DNA from: CAVPDE01 sp963702565
GTDB lineage: Bacteria; Desulfobacterota; DSM-4660; Desulfatiglandales; HGW-15
DNA: 64,000 nt
Assembly (NCBI GenBank): GCA_963702565.1
Contig: CAVPDE010000016.1
Span: forward strand, 186,001-250,000
Direction of reading: 5' to 3'
Every line of letters begins with the position of its first letter. The stretch's first letter is position 1. Position numbers and translations under genes: made by a program. This document shows positions 23,263 through 31,299 of the stretch, piece by piece. A model generated the notes under the pieces. It saw only the letters and a program-made list of their open reading frames with translations, had not been told where the DNA came from and searched no databases.

Positions 23263-24573
23263 CTACCTTTGCCCTCCTGTCACAACCGGAGCCGTTCTTG
23301 CCTCCGCTACCGGCTTCCACAGCACCATAAGAAAAAGGTAGATCAGGCCGGCGGCCACGAGGCTCGGAATCGAGGAACCGAGGGAGGTCGTCTTCTGCAC
23401 AAGGTGATAGAGCCCGAATCCCGCTCCCCATGAAACAAAGGCCCATGGATTGAAGCCCGCCGAATACCAGTAAAGATCCTGTCGATGGAGCGGTCGCTCC
23501 GGGTGGCTCTTCCTGCGCAGAAAAAAGTAATCTGCCAGCACGACGCCGAACAGAGGGCAGAACACGGAACCGATGAAAAGCAGGAAAGCCTCGTAGGCCG
23601 TAGCGGGAAACACCAGGGCCAGACCCGTTCCAAGAACGCCGCACAGAATGCTCCCCCGCCTCTCTCCCAGTTCTGGCCAGATGTTGAGGGAAGAGACGGC
23701 CGTGGAATAGATATCGAGAAAGGTGGTCGTGAAAGTGGAGAAGAGCACGATGATGATGGCCGGCAGGGCAAGGCCCACCTTGACCATGAGTTGCATCACC
23801 ACGCTGTCAGGGGTAGCGGACTGGGTGGCGAGAGCGGCGCTGAGACCGACGATGAACATCCAGGAACTCACCAGGAAATAGCCGATCCACGTTCCCCAGA
23901 AGGCGGTCGAAGCGCTCCTGCTGAACCGCGAGTAGTCGCACACCAGAGGAAGCCACGAAATCGGCATGGCAATGACGAGATCCAGCCCGACCATGAAAGG
24001 CATGGAATCCTTGGAAGGAATTCCGGCCAGATGGTCCCAGCCATACTGACCGAACATCACATAGGTCATCACACCGCACAGGAGGAGAAGCCCCGTGACC
24101 GCGATCCGCTGAATCCATTTCCAGAACCTGTGTCCCAGAACAGCCCAGAGGGTCGTCACAACGCCTGCGACAATCGCCCACCCCTGGAATCCTGCTCCCG
24201 GAAAAGGCCACACCGCCTGTGCCGCCTGTCCGCCGATCCAGATCATGACTCCAGTCCACCCCACGAGCTGAACCAGGTTGAGTACCGTGGCGAAGTAAGA
24301 TCCCCTCACACCGAACGAAGGCCTCACATTGACCATGGTCGGAAGCCCGGTCCTGCTGCCGATGATCCCTCCGAGGGCCAGAGGCGTGTTCCCGATGAGA
24401 TGTCCCAGGAGAACCACCAGGATTCCTCCCATGAGACCCAGAGGGACCAGGAGACCCCCGGCCCAGATCTCTGCAAGAGAGACGGCTGCCCCGGCCCAGA
24501 GCAAGAGAAAATCCATGCCGGTCAGATTGCGCTCGTCCCACCCAACCGGTTTAACCCCTTGACTGTTTTGCAT
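23263..24573 (-). CDS. NCS1-type transporter, probable HMP/thiamine-precursor importer CytX
   Basis: The 436-aa protein has about 12 hydrophobic segments and the NCS1 nucleobase:cation symporter pattern, including SLAEIWAGGLLVPLGLMGGI at the start and a NMVNVRPSFGVRGSYFAT-like segment in the third helix region. The start at 24573 (MQNSQGVKPVGWDERNLTG) follows GAAGGGGGGTGG. The TPP riboswitch and terminator directly upstream and thiD downstream make HMP the likely cargo, as in CytX; cytosine-type permeases share the fold. Its expression should fall when TPP is plentiful. Confidence 0.83.
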   Translation of the reverse strand: MQNSQGVKPVGWDERNLTGMDFLLLWAGAAVSLAEIWAGGLLVPLGLMGGILVVLLGHLIGNTPLALGGIIGSRTGLPTMVNVRPSFGVRGSYFATVLNLVQLVGWTGVMIWIGGQAAQAVWPFPGAGFQGWAIVAGVVTTLWAVLGHRFWKWIQRIAVTGLLLLCGVMTYVMFGQYGWDHLAGIPSKDSMPFMVGLDLVIAMPISWLPLVCDYSRFSRSASTAFWGTWIGYFLVSSWMFIVGLSAALATQSATPDSVVMQLMVKVGLALPAIIIVLFSTFTTTFLDIYSTAVSSLNIWPELGERRGSILCGVLGTGLALVFPATAYEAFLLFIGSVFCPLFGVVLADYFFLRRKSHPERPLHRQDLYWYSAGFNPWAFVSWGAGFGLYHLVQKTTSLGSSIPSLVAAGLIYLFLMVLWKPVAEARTAPVVTGGQR

Positions 24574-24591
24574 GGGACCACCCCCCTTCAA

Positions 24592-24624
24592 TAAAAAAAC
24601 CGCTCCCCCCGGAGGGAAAAGCGG
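24592..24624 (-). terminator. Intrinsic terminator in the riboswitch expression platform
   Basis: On the minus strand CCGCTTTTCCCTCC is paired with GGGGGGAGCGG and followed by seven T. It lies between the TPP aptamer and the cytX start, so it is the likely attenuation switch. Confidence 0.8.
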
Positions 24625-24654
24625 CCCATGCACATTGAGAAAAACCCATACTTC

Positions 24655-24757
24655 TTGATGCCTATCGCTTCCCTCCGCTGGCATTACCCAGATCAGGTCT
24701 TAAGGGTTACCGAGCTGAAGCCCGGCTCTCAGTGGGTCACCCCTAGCGACAAACTCA
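24655..24757 (-). promoter_or_regulatory. TPP riboswitch (THI element)
   Basis: The minus strand shows the conserved parts in order: CTAGGGGTGACC, ACTGAGA, ACCCTTAAGACCTGATCTGG, GTAATGCCAGCG and GAGGGAAG. These are the sensor helix pieces of the thiamine pyrophosphate aptamer, here controlling cytX and probably thiD through the terminator downstream. Confidence 0.95.
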
Positions 24758-24904
24758 GTCTACATCACGGTTAACCAATGTCAAGAACAAAGAAATCGGC
24801 GATCTTTAGCTTGACTCTGTCGGATTCTTGAGAATATTCTTCGTCGAAATAGCTGGTTTATCATTTGCCCTTCCCCAAACTCCTTCTTGAAAAGAGGTCC
24901 CAGA

Positions 24905-25353
24905 ATGAAAACTCCCGGAAGGCTCCTTTTCCTCGCCCTGATCCTCCTCGCTTTCGGCATCAGCGCCTGTTCTTTCTTGAACTCTTTCGAGTCGGAAGGG
25001 ACACTGACCCTGCCCGGGTTAAAGGCACCGGTGACGGTCCACCGCGATGAAAGGGGAATGGCTTTTATCTACGCTCAGGACATGCAGTATGCCATCATGG
25101 CACAGGGCTTCGTCACAGCCCAGGACAGGCTCTTCCAAATGGAGCTCACCCGCCTTGTTGCCACAGGAAGGATATGTGAAATGGCCGGAGACGAAGCCCG
25201 CCCCCTGGCGATCCGGATGAAGACCATCGGCTTTCTGAGGAATGCCAGGAAGCATGCAGCTCTGCTCGACCCGGAGACAAGGTGTACTGGTGGTTCAGCG
25301 ACAAAGCCATCAAGGAGCACAGCCGAGCGGTTCTCACACTGACCGGCAAGTAG
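24905..25353 (+). pseudogene. Penicillin-acylase-family lipoprotein gene with a large internal deletion
   Basis: The first 125 residues match the N-terminus of the penicillin amidase (Ntn-hydrolase) family: a lipoprotein signal ending GISAC, then LTLPGLKAPVTVHRDERGMA and AQGFVTAQDRLFQMEL. Just after DPET the frame becomes meaningless. Another frame from about 25274 then reads GDKVYWWFSDKAIKEHSRAV up to TAG at 25351-25353, which looks like the family's C-terminus. Members are usually 750-800 residues, so about 600 codons, including the autoprocessing Ser, are gone. It cannot be active. Confidence 0.78.
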
Positions 25354-25371
25354 GATTTCAATCGAGGGAAA

Positions 25372-25464
25372 GAGGGACAGAGGCACAAAGGGCCATAGGG
25401 TGAAGAAAAAAAATAGCAGTTTCTGCTTTGTGCCTCTGTGCCTATGTCCCTTTGTGCCTGCATC
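25372..25464. repeat. Dispersed CACAAAG-type inverted repeat, copy 6
   Basis: GGGACAGAGGCACAAAGGG leads to GGGTGAAGAAAAAAAATAGC and AGTTTCTGCTTTGTGCC, then complementary words. It lies between the acylase remnant and lipB. Confidence 0.82.
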
Positions 25465-25519
25465 AGGGTGAAGAAATGAATTAACGTCCTCGTTTGAGGG
25501 CTGAAGGGGCCTGGAGCAA

Positions 25520-26221
25520 ATGACAAAGAAAACCCTGATCGTCGATCTGGGCACCATAGCCTATCAGGAAGCCTGGGATCTCCAGCACAGGATCCACGAG
25601 GCAAAACAGGCAGGGCTGTCTGCAGATGTCCTGCTTCTTCTCGAGCACCCTCATGTTTTCACCCTAGGGAAAAACGCCAAGAGGGAGAATATCCTGGTGT
25701 CCGAAACGGTTCTCAAAGACGAGGGAATCGACTGCGTCTCCATCGAGAGGGGCGGAGACGTGACCTACCACGGGCCGGGGCAGCTCCTCGGGTATCCCAT
25801 CTTCTCTCTTGAACCCCTCAAGCTGAGGGTTGTTGACTTCGTCGACCGACTGGAAGAAGTGATGATCCGCGTCCTGAAGAGCTACGGCCTGGCGGCTCAA
25901 AGAAGTTCTGTGAATCGGGGAGTGTGGGTGAAAGAGGCCAAGCTGGGGTTTGTGGGAATCGCTCTCAGGCGAGGGATCACGCTTCACGGGTTCGCCCTCA
26001 ATGTCGCCCCGAAACTCTCCTACTATGACATGATCCACTCCTGCGGTCTCAAAAACGTTCAGATCGTTTCGTTATCTTCCCTTCTTCGAAAAAGCGTTCC
26101 CATGGAGGAAGTGAAAAAGAAAACCATCGACTCCTTTGAGCGCGTGTTCGCCTTGAAAACCGAACAAATCTCCCTCTCCGATCTTCTTGCGACTCTCTCG
26201 GCTTTTCTTCCCTCCCCCTGA
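25520..26221 (+). CDS. lipB: Octanoyltransferase LipB
   Basis: The 233-aa protein has the LipB motifs: RGGDVTYHGPGQLLGYP (about 78-93), Lys141 in KLGFVGIALRRGITLHGFAL, and the acyl-carrying Cys175 in MIHSCGLKNV. It transfers octanoate from acyl carrier protein to apo-lipoyl domains, the first step of endogenous lipoate formation. The E2 protein at 48172 is a likely local client. The start follows GGGGCCTGGAGC. A partial second copy of its 3' end lies 1.8 kb downstream, beyond an ATPase gene. Confidence 0.92.
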   Translation: MTKKTLIVDLGTIAYQEAWDLQHRIHEAKQAGLSADVLLLLEHPHVFTLGKNAKRENILVSETVLKDEGIDCVSIERGGDVTYHGPGQLLGYPIFSLEPLKLRVVDFVDRLEEVMIRVLKSYGLAAQRSSVNRGVWVKEAKLGFVGIALRRGITLHGFALNVAPKLSYYDMIHSCGLKNVQIVSLSSLLRKSVPMEEVKKKTIDSFERVFALKTEQISLSDLLATLSAFLPSP

Positions 26222-26229
26222 CCTTCCAT

Positions 26230-26296
26230 TTGCCCCCTCCCCCGCCACCGGTCTATTCCCCTGTTACTGTGGGAGAGCGATGCAAGCCCCCCCTGT
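26230..26296 (+). repeat. Post-lipB repeat element, copy A
   Basis: CCCGCCACCGGTCTATTCCC is followed by CTGTTACTGTGGGAGAGCGA and TGCAAGCCCCCC. Copy B follows the lipB fragment (28041-28103), and a more diverged copy C follows the E3 gene (50977-51041). It may be a folded RNA element or terminator-like repeat. The rest of the 430-bp gap (to 26651) is AT-richer and shows no gene. Confidence 0.6.
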
Positions 26297-26651
26297 GCTT
26301 TCTTTACTAACGGGAGGATAGGGGAATTCAGAACCGGGCAGATTTGGCAAGCATCACGTGAGGATTGCGAATGCACCCTTCTTTCAGGGAACCGCAGATT
26401 TATTCTTCTTTTCACAGGATTGGGTGTATTTGTGTTCTCCGGAAAACTCCGCAGGTGGACAAGTTGGATGAATCGGCATGGTTAGGGGTGCTCCAGCCCT
26501 GCCCGTCCTTACCCAGGCATGGGAAAATTTGACGGCATGGACGATTTCGAAATAGTTACTTAGCCCGCAGTCATTCTGTAGACGGCACTTATTCATTGAA
26601 ATATCAAATATAGAGCTTGATTTTTCAACTCAATTCGTTTAGGCTGCAACG

Positions 26652-27797
26652 ATGAAGATTATTGACAGAAAAACGGATCGGGTCACATTAACCAAGCTCA
26701 TGTCCGCATTTCCCGTAACGGCGATTCTTGGCCCCCGGCAGTGTGGAAAAACGACGCTGGCTCGAACGCTCGCCGCCGATTCCTATTTCGATCTTGAAAA
26801 TCCCCAGGATCTTGCCCGTCTGGAACAGCCTCAGCTCGCATTGGAAGACCTGACGGGACTCATCGTCATCGACGAGATCCAGCGGTTGCCCGACCTCTTT
26901 CCGCTCCTGCGCTATCTGGTGGATCGAGGAAAAGGTCGCAAGTTCATCATCCTTGGAAGCGCCTCTCGGGATTTGATTCGCCAGAGTTCGGAATCCCTGG
27001 CCGGGAGGATCGCCTACCTTCAATTGGGAGGATTTCGCCTCAGCGACATCGCGCCCGGGGCCATCAAGACCCTGTGGTGGCGAGGAGGATTGCCCCGATC
27101 CTTCCTGGCGGCATCGGACGATGAAAGCCTGCTCTGGCGGAACCAATACGTGACGACCTTTCTGGAAAGGGATATCCCCCAGTTGGGGATCACGATCCCC
27201 GCCCGGACGCTTCGCCGCTTCTGGACCATGCTGAGCCATTACCACGGCCATATCCTGAACTTTGCGGAGTTGGGCCGCTCTTTCGGCATCTCCGACATGA
27301 CCGTCCGGAAGTACTGCGATATTCTGGAAGGCACGTTCATGGTCCGCATCCTCCAGCCCTGGTTTGCCAACATCGGGAAACGTCTGGTGAAGCGGCCGAA
27401 ATTGTACCTGCGCGACTCCGGGCTGTTCCACACATTGCTGTCCATTGAGACCACGGAGCAACTGTACGCTTCGCCCCGGCTCGGAGCCTCCTGGGAGGGG
27501 TTTGCCCTGGATGGTGTCTGCCGAACCTTGGGAAAGGAAGATGGGGATCTCTATTTCTGGAACACCCACGCCGGCGCGGAACTCGATCTTTTCTGGCAGG
27601 CTCGTGGACAAAACTGGGGAGTAGAATTCAAATATGAAGATGCCCCCCAGTTGACCCGATCCATGAAGACGGCAGTTGAAGACCTTGAATTGGGGCGGCT
27701 GTGGGTCGTCTATCCTGGGAAAGCAGCCTATACTCTCAGCGAAAAGATCCAGGTGCTCCCCCTTGCGGACGTTCGCGACACCTGGAACTACAGATAG
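26652..27797 (+). CDS. AAA_14/DUF4143 ATPase
   Basis: The 381-aa protein has the AAA_14 ATPase start with Walker A GPRQCGKTTLA (about 27-37), Walker B LIVIDEIQRLP (about 76-86) and sensor LGSASRDLIRQ. A C-terminal DUF4143 domain follows, with a nuclease-like fold segment WNTHAGAELDLFWQARGQNWGVEFKYEDAP. These ATPases are widespread, often move as single genes and have no settled function. It sits between intact lipB and a partial lipB copy, so it was probably inserted during or after a lipB duplication. The ATG is preceded by only a weak ribosome site. Confidence 0.88.
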   Translation: MKIIDRKTDRVTLTKLMSAFPVTAILGPRQCGKTTLARTLAADSYFDLENPQDLARLEQPQLALEDLTGLIVIDEIQRLPDLFPLLRYLVDRGKGRKFIILGSASRDLIRQSSESLAGRIAYLQLGGFRLSDIAPGAIKTLWWRGGLPRSFLAASDDESLLWRNQYVTTFLERDIPQLGITIPARTLRRFWTMLSHYHGHILNFAELGRSFGISDMTVRKYCDILEGTFMVRILQPWFANIGKRLVKRPKLYLRDSGLFHTLLSIETTEQLYASPRLGASWEGFALDGVCRTLGKEDGDLYFWNTHAGAELDLFWQARGQNWGVEFKYEDAPQLTRSMKTAVEDLELGRLWVVYPGKAAYTLSEKIQVLPLADVRDTWNYR

Positions 27798-27836
27798 CTG
27801 AGAACATGGAGGCGCCCTCGATCCAGAACGCAGGCC

Positions 27837-28028
27837 ATGATCCACTCCTGCGGTCTCAAAAACGTTCAGATCGTTTCCCTCTCCTCTCTCCTTCGCAGGA
27901 GCATTCCTTTGGAAGAAGTGAAGAAGAAAACCATAGACTCCTTTGAGAACGTTTTCGCTTTGAAGACCGAACAAATCTCCCTCACCGATCTTCTCGCCGC
28001 CCTGTCCTCTTTTACTCCTTCCCCCTGA
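27837..28028 (+). pseudogene. Partial second copy of lipB (3' end)
   Basis: Sixty-three codons from MIHSCGLKNVQIVSLSSLL to the stop match residues 171-233 of the intact LipB. The amino-acid changes are mostly conservative (RKSVPMEE to RRSIPLEE) and many of the base changes are synonymous. The copy drifted under selection before it was truncated. It keeps the Cys but lacks the rest of the fold. The break falls exactly at the ATGATCC word. Confidence 0.85.
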
Positions 28029-28040
28029 GCTCCGAAGAGC

Positions 28041-28103
28041 GCCCTGTCCCGCCACCGGTCTAATCCCCTGTTACTGTTGGACGGCGACGCAAGTCCCCCC
28101 GTG
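28041..28103 (+). repeat. Post-lipB repeat element, copy B
   Basis: TCCCGCCACCGGTCTAATCC is followed by CCTGTTACTGTTGGACGGCG and ACGCAAGTCCCCCC. It aligns closely with copy A at 26230, at the same distance from the stop codon. Confidence 0.6.
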
Positions 28104-28112
28104 TCTCCTTTG

Positions 28113-29171
28113 CTAATATGACCTATAAAGCATGTTCCAGGGGATTTGCAGAGGACGATTTTCACAGATGGCATCAGTGATTGCGATCGCCAGTGGAACA
28201 GCGTTGCGGTTAATTCTATTTCTTTCGAGCAGCCACTTTAATGTCTTACCGATAACCAAGGCCAGTTCCGCCCCCTCGATGGTATCATCCGGCATATGTT
28301 TGGATTTGGCCTCACGGTACAGCAGGCCAGAACCCAGCAGCTTGCCCATGCGGCCGTTGCGGCCGGCCTGACATGTGACATACAGATCACCGGCGCCTGC
28401 CAAACCGAGAACACTATCACTTTGGCCGCCGAGAAAATCTACAAAATAAGAAATTTCCGCCAGGGCCTGGGTAAACAGGCCGGCTGCAAGATTATGCATC
28501 AGGGCACCGTTCGGGGCTTGGCCCTTTTGCGCCAATTGACCGGCCGCGTAACCGACCCCCAGGGTGTAGAAGTTCTTGAGGGCCGCACACACTTCGACCC
28601 CGATTAAATCGGTGCTCCCGCGGGCGTGATAGTAGGGAGCATCTGCAAGACTTAAAAGCCCATCCAGCAGCCCGGTATCCGGGCAGGCAATAACGACACT
28701 GCTTTGACGACGGGCCGCCAACTCACCCGCAATACACGGTCCACCGACGGCGGCTACCGATATCCTGCTAAAACCATATTGCGCAAGGCCCTCTTCGACG
28801 ACCTGCGGCAGGATTACGATCGAACCGTTTTGCACGGCCAGACCCTTGGTCAGCATCAGGATGGGAACAGGCGCTTTAAGCTTGGGACCGATGCGCGCCA
28901 CAGCCCAGTCAACACCGGCTGAATTCACACCGAAAACAACCAATCGGACATGTTTGTCCATGATTTCTTCCAGCTGCTTATAGGAGAACGCCCGGACATT
29001 TTCCGGCAGTTTCACTTTCAGCTTGGGGTGAATACCGTCCGCCAACACACTCTCTATGATGTCCTGGTCAAGATGGGTGCCGACCAGGCAGACTACGTTG
29101 CCCGTATCGGCCAGAAGCTGGGCGAAAGCACTGCCCATAACCCCTGCCCCTAGCAAAATGATTTTGGCCAT
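28113..29171 (-). CDS. gpsA: NAD(P)-dependent glycerol-3-phosphate dehydrogenase GpsA-like
   Basis: The 352-aa protein has the N-terminal Rossmann motif GAGVMGSAFAQLLAD, the TKGL segment (MLTKGLAVQ), the AVGGPCIAGELAAR block and a C-terminal helical domain with the conserved Lys in CAALKNFYTLGVGYAAGQ and GLAGAGDLYVT. It interconverts dihydroxyacetone phosphate and glycerol-3-phosphate. It is somewhat longer and more divergent than housekeeping GpsA. It lies near a polyol/triose module, so a catabolic role is possible. Repeat-like palindromes lie directly upstream. Confidence 0.85.
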   Translation of the reverse strand: MAKIILLGAGVMGSAFAQLLADTGNVVCLVGTHLDQDIIESVLADGIHPKLKVKLPENVRAFSYKQLEEIMDKHVRLVVFGVNSAGVDWAVARIGPKLKAPVPILMLTKGLAVQNGSIVILPQVVEEGLAQYGFSRISVAAVGGPCIAGELAARRQSSVVIACPDTGLLDGLLSLADAPYYHARGSTDLIGVEVCAALKNFYTLGVGYAAGQLAQKGQAPNGALMHNLAAGLFTQALAEISYFVDFLGGQSDSVLGLAGAGDLYVTCQAGRNGRMGKLLGSGLLYREAKSKHMPDDTIEGAELALVIGKTLKWLLERNRINRNAVPLAIAITDAICENRPLQIPWNMLYRSY

Positions 29172-29202
29172 GATTCCTTTGTCGTTTCCTAAAAAGGTTT
29201 TA

Positions 29203-29295
29203 ATGAACTACCCCGCAGCAAGCTGCGAGGTATCCATAAAGGATACCAAATCTACTTCAGAACGAAGCAAGCTTCGGGGAACTGACCCCGAAAGG
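29203..29295. repeat. REP-like hairpins upstream of gpsA
   Basis: ACCCCGCAGCAAGCTGCGAGG forms a tight hairpin, and AGCAAGCTTCGGGG with CCCCGAAAGG forms a second. The style resembles the palindromes handled by REP-associated tyrosine transposases; no transposase gene is present. Confidence 0.5.
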
Positions 29296-29475
29296 GATTA
29301 GAGTCTTCATCGCACTCCGCACCTCACTTGCGATATCCTCGCTGTGGTCCCGTTCGGTAAAAAACCCCCGAATCTCCACCTTCGGATCTGTGTGCTTGCC
29401 TCACAGCGGGAAGGCTGCCAAGGCGAAAACGATAAAGGTATAGGCAGATTCCTGCAACCCCGTCATACGGGGACC

Positions 29476-29644
29476 TACCAGCCAAGGCCCTGATCACCTG
29501 GTCGTACACGCCGTTGGCCTTGATCGAGCCCCCTCCGTAAACAAGCATCACCCGCAGGTTCTTGGAAACCTGGGCGGAGAGTTCGCTGATCTGGCCCTTT
29601 CCAAAGAGGATCCGTGTGGGATTGCAGAAGACGAAGTTGTCCAT
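29476..29644 (-). pseudogene. Iron-containing alcohol dehydrogenase, N-terminal remnant
   Basis: From the ATG at 29644 the frame reads MDNFVFCNPTRILFGKGQIS and MLVYGGGSIKANGVYDQVIR, the start of a YqhD/BDH-type Fe-alcohol dehydrogenase. Family members are about 385 residues; similarity stops after about 55, and the frame runs on into unrelated sequence. The catalytic metal-binding His region is absent. It is a decay remnant beside a polyol-metabolism module. Confidence 0.75.
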
Positions 29645-30041
29645 GATGTTCTCCTGAAGGAAGGTTGGTCTGGAGTTGCCTCCACGCACGAAAAACCGAC
29701 ATGGGCGGTGAGTCGTGAAAACCCATCTTGGCGCATGGACTCTATTGAAAACACCCCGAAGTGTCAATGACAAAGCCGGGGCATGAGGCCCCCAAGCTCG
29801 AAGCGGACGTCAGACTCAGCGATCCCTCGGTAGAACGAAAAACATCTTGACACTTAGTATAATATTGTAATATTACCTACTGAACCGCGGGGCCCCTGCC
29901 CGCCGCAGGTTCGCACGGCCGTCGAGGGGTCAGCCTTCCGGGCGGAGGCTGCCGCAGGCAGATCCCTGAAGCCGGTTCCAGTCGCGTTTCCCCTATTCAT
30001 CGAAAGGACATCCAGAGAGAGCCCAACAAGGAGGTTTGGTC
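29645..30041. other. Non-coding region before the transaldolase operon
   Basis: It holds the promoter with a dyad operator (29847-29876) and a GC-rich stretch (29880-29975) with several short inverted repeats (CTGCCCGCCGCAGG, GCCTTCCGGGCGGAGGC, CTGCCGCAGGCAG). No open frame looks coding. Confidence 0.5.
29847..29876 (+). promoter_or_regulatory. Promoter with AT dyad operator, site A
   Basis: TTGACA (29847-29852) is followed by the dyad TAATATTGTAATATTA (29860-29875), whose centre lies 15.5 bp beyond the -35. The -10 would be TATTAC at 18 bp. Sites B (45461-45489) and C (45832-45861) share the dyad and spacing. A repressor bound here would block polymerase. Confidence 0.72.
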
Positions 30042-31238
30042 ATGGCAACAAAGAGTGTGATTGAAAAACTGTGGGAAGTTAATCCTGAAGCAGAAATCTG
30101 GTGGGATTCGTCCCCCCTTATATTTGATAACTGGCGGACCAAGATGATCCAGCAGGCTTCAGATAAAAAGCAGATGACCGAGTGGATGGATCGCATGTAC
30201 CACAAGAACAACAAACCCGGGGACAACCTCTTTCGAGGGGTCACCACCAATCCCCCTCTTTCCTACGCCGCCATCAAGGACAACCCCGAGTACTGGGCCA
30301 AGTGGGTCGACGACCGGATTAAGAAAGACCGGTGCACAGACTCGGAAGTGGTGTTCTGGGACACGTACAAGGAAATCGTGAAACGGGGGGCGGAGTCCTA
30401 CCGGCCCATCTTCGAGGGGAGCCGCTACAAGTTCGGTTACATCTCGGGCCAGACGGATCCGCGTGTTCGGGAGGACGTGGACAAGATGTTTAGCCAGGGC
30501 GTGGAGCTTCATTCGATTGCACCCAACGTGATGATCAAGATTCCCGGCACGGCAGAGGGCTATGAAGTAATCAAGCGGCTCACGGCCAAAGGGATTCCCA
30601 CGAACAACACGCTGTCCTTCATCATTCCCCAGTTCAAGGCGTGCATGAAGGCGGTGACGGAGGGGCTCAAGGAGGCCAAGGCCAAGGGGGTGGACCTGAC
30701 CCGGTGGCGTTCCGTGATCACGGCCATGAGCGCCCGTTTCGGGACCTTGGGGGACTTGCAGAAGGATGCGCAGAAGCGCAACATCACGGTTTCCGAGATG
30801 GACGAGCGGTGGGCAGAGATTGCGGTGTTCAAAAAGGCGTGCAAGCTGGTGAAGGAGAACAAGGAGTATCAGGGAAAGATGCTTCTCTGTTCCATGAGGA
30901 TGAGCCCGATCATCAATGGGGACGTACGTTCCTGGCATGTGGAGAAGGTGGCGGGAGCCGACATCGTATACACCTGTCCTCCTCCTTACATTGAGGGGTT
31001 GCTGGTCAAGGGGAGCCATCTGGAGTTCAGCAACCAGATCTGGGAGCCTGTGCCCAAGGACGTGATGGACAAACTCATGAGAATTCCCTACTTCGAGAGA
31101 GGGTATGCGGAAGACGGGTACGCGGCGCAGGAGTTCAACAGCCACCCTGCCCTGCTTGCAACGGCCAAGGAGTTCAGCGGAGCGACGCAGGGGATGGTGG
31201 ACTTTGTGGCCAAAAGAGTGGCTGCTTTCTGCGGATAA
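30042..31238 (+). CDS. Transaldolase-family protein
   Basis: The 398-aa protein contains the transaldolase barrel motifs FRGVTTNPPL, the Schiff-base Lys in NVMIKIPGTAEGYEVIKRL, and GIPTNNTLSFIIPQF. It is longer than the classical transaldolase (about 320 residues) and belongs to a divergent subgroup. In the pentose phosphate route it moves dihydroxyacetone units between sugar phosphates. It leads the operon with transketolase, aldolase and triosephosphate isomerase. The ATG at 30042 after AAGGAGG is chosen; a TTG two codons earlier is possible. Confidence 0.85.
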   Translation: MATKSVIEKLWEVNPEAEIWWDSSPLIFDNWRTKMIQQASDKKQMTEWMDRMYHKNNKPGDNLFRGVTTNPPLSYAAIKDNPEYWAKWVDDRIKKDRCTDSEVVFWDTYKEIVKRGAESYRPIFEGSRYKFGYISGQTDPRVREDVDKMFSQGVELHSIAPNVMIKIPGTAEGYEVIKRLTAKGIPTNNTLSFIIPQFKACMKAVTEGLKEAKAKGVDLTRWRSVITAMSARFGTLGDLQKDAQKRNITVSEMDERWAEIAVFKKACKLVKENKEYQGKMLLCSMRMSPIINGDVRSWHVEKVAGADIVYTCPPPYIEGLLVKGSHLEFSNQIWEPVPKDVMDKLMRIPYFERGYAEDGYAAQEFNSHPALLATAKEFSGATQGMVDFVAKRVAAFCG

Positions 31239-31299
31239 ATCCCGCCGCAACGACACCAAGGACACAGAGAAAAAGCTTGTTTCTTTGTAGGAGGGAACT

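Noticed and set aside
148..25464. Possible CRISPR arrays in the CACAAAG repeats
   Set aside because: The words are 8-9 bp, change in number and order, and form inverted rather than regularly spaced direct repeats; no spacers of even length and no cas genes are present.
26237..26296. Possible riboswitch in the post-lipB element
   Set aside because: GCGATGCAAGCC alone is too little, and the element sits behind genes and copies along with lipB; it is kept only as a repeat.
27837..28028. Functional short LipB-like protein
   Set aside because: It retains the Cys but lacks the substrate-binding core and the Lys; it is a fragment, not a small enzyme.
26688..28055. Long open frame opposite the AAA ATPase gene
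   Set aside because: It is antisense to clear Walker motifs and the product has no recognisable domain.
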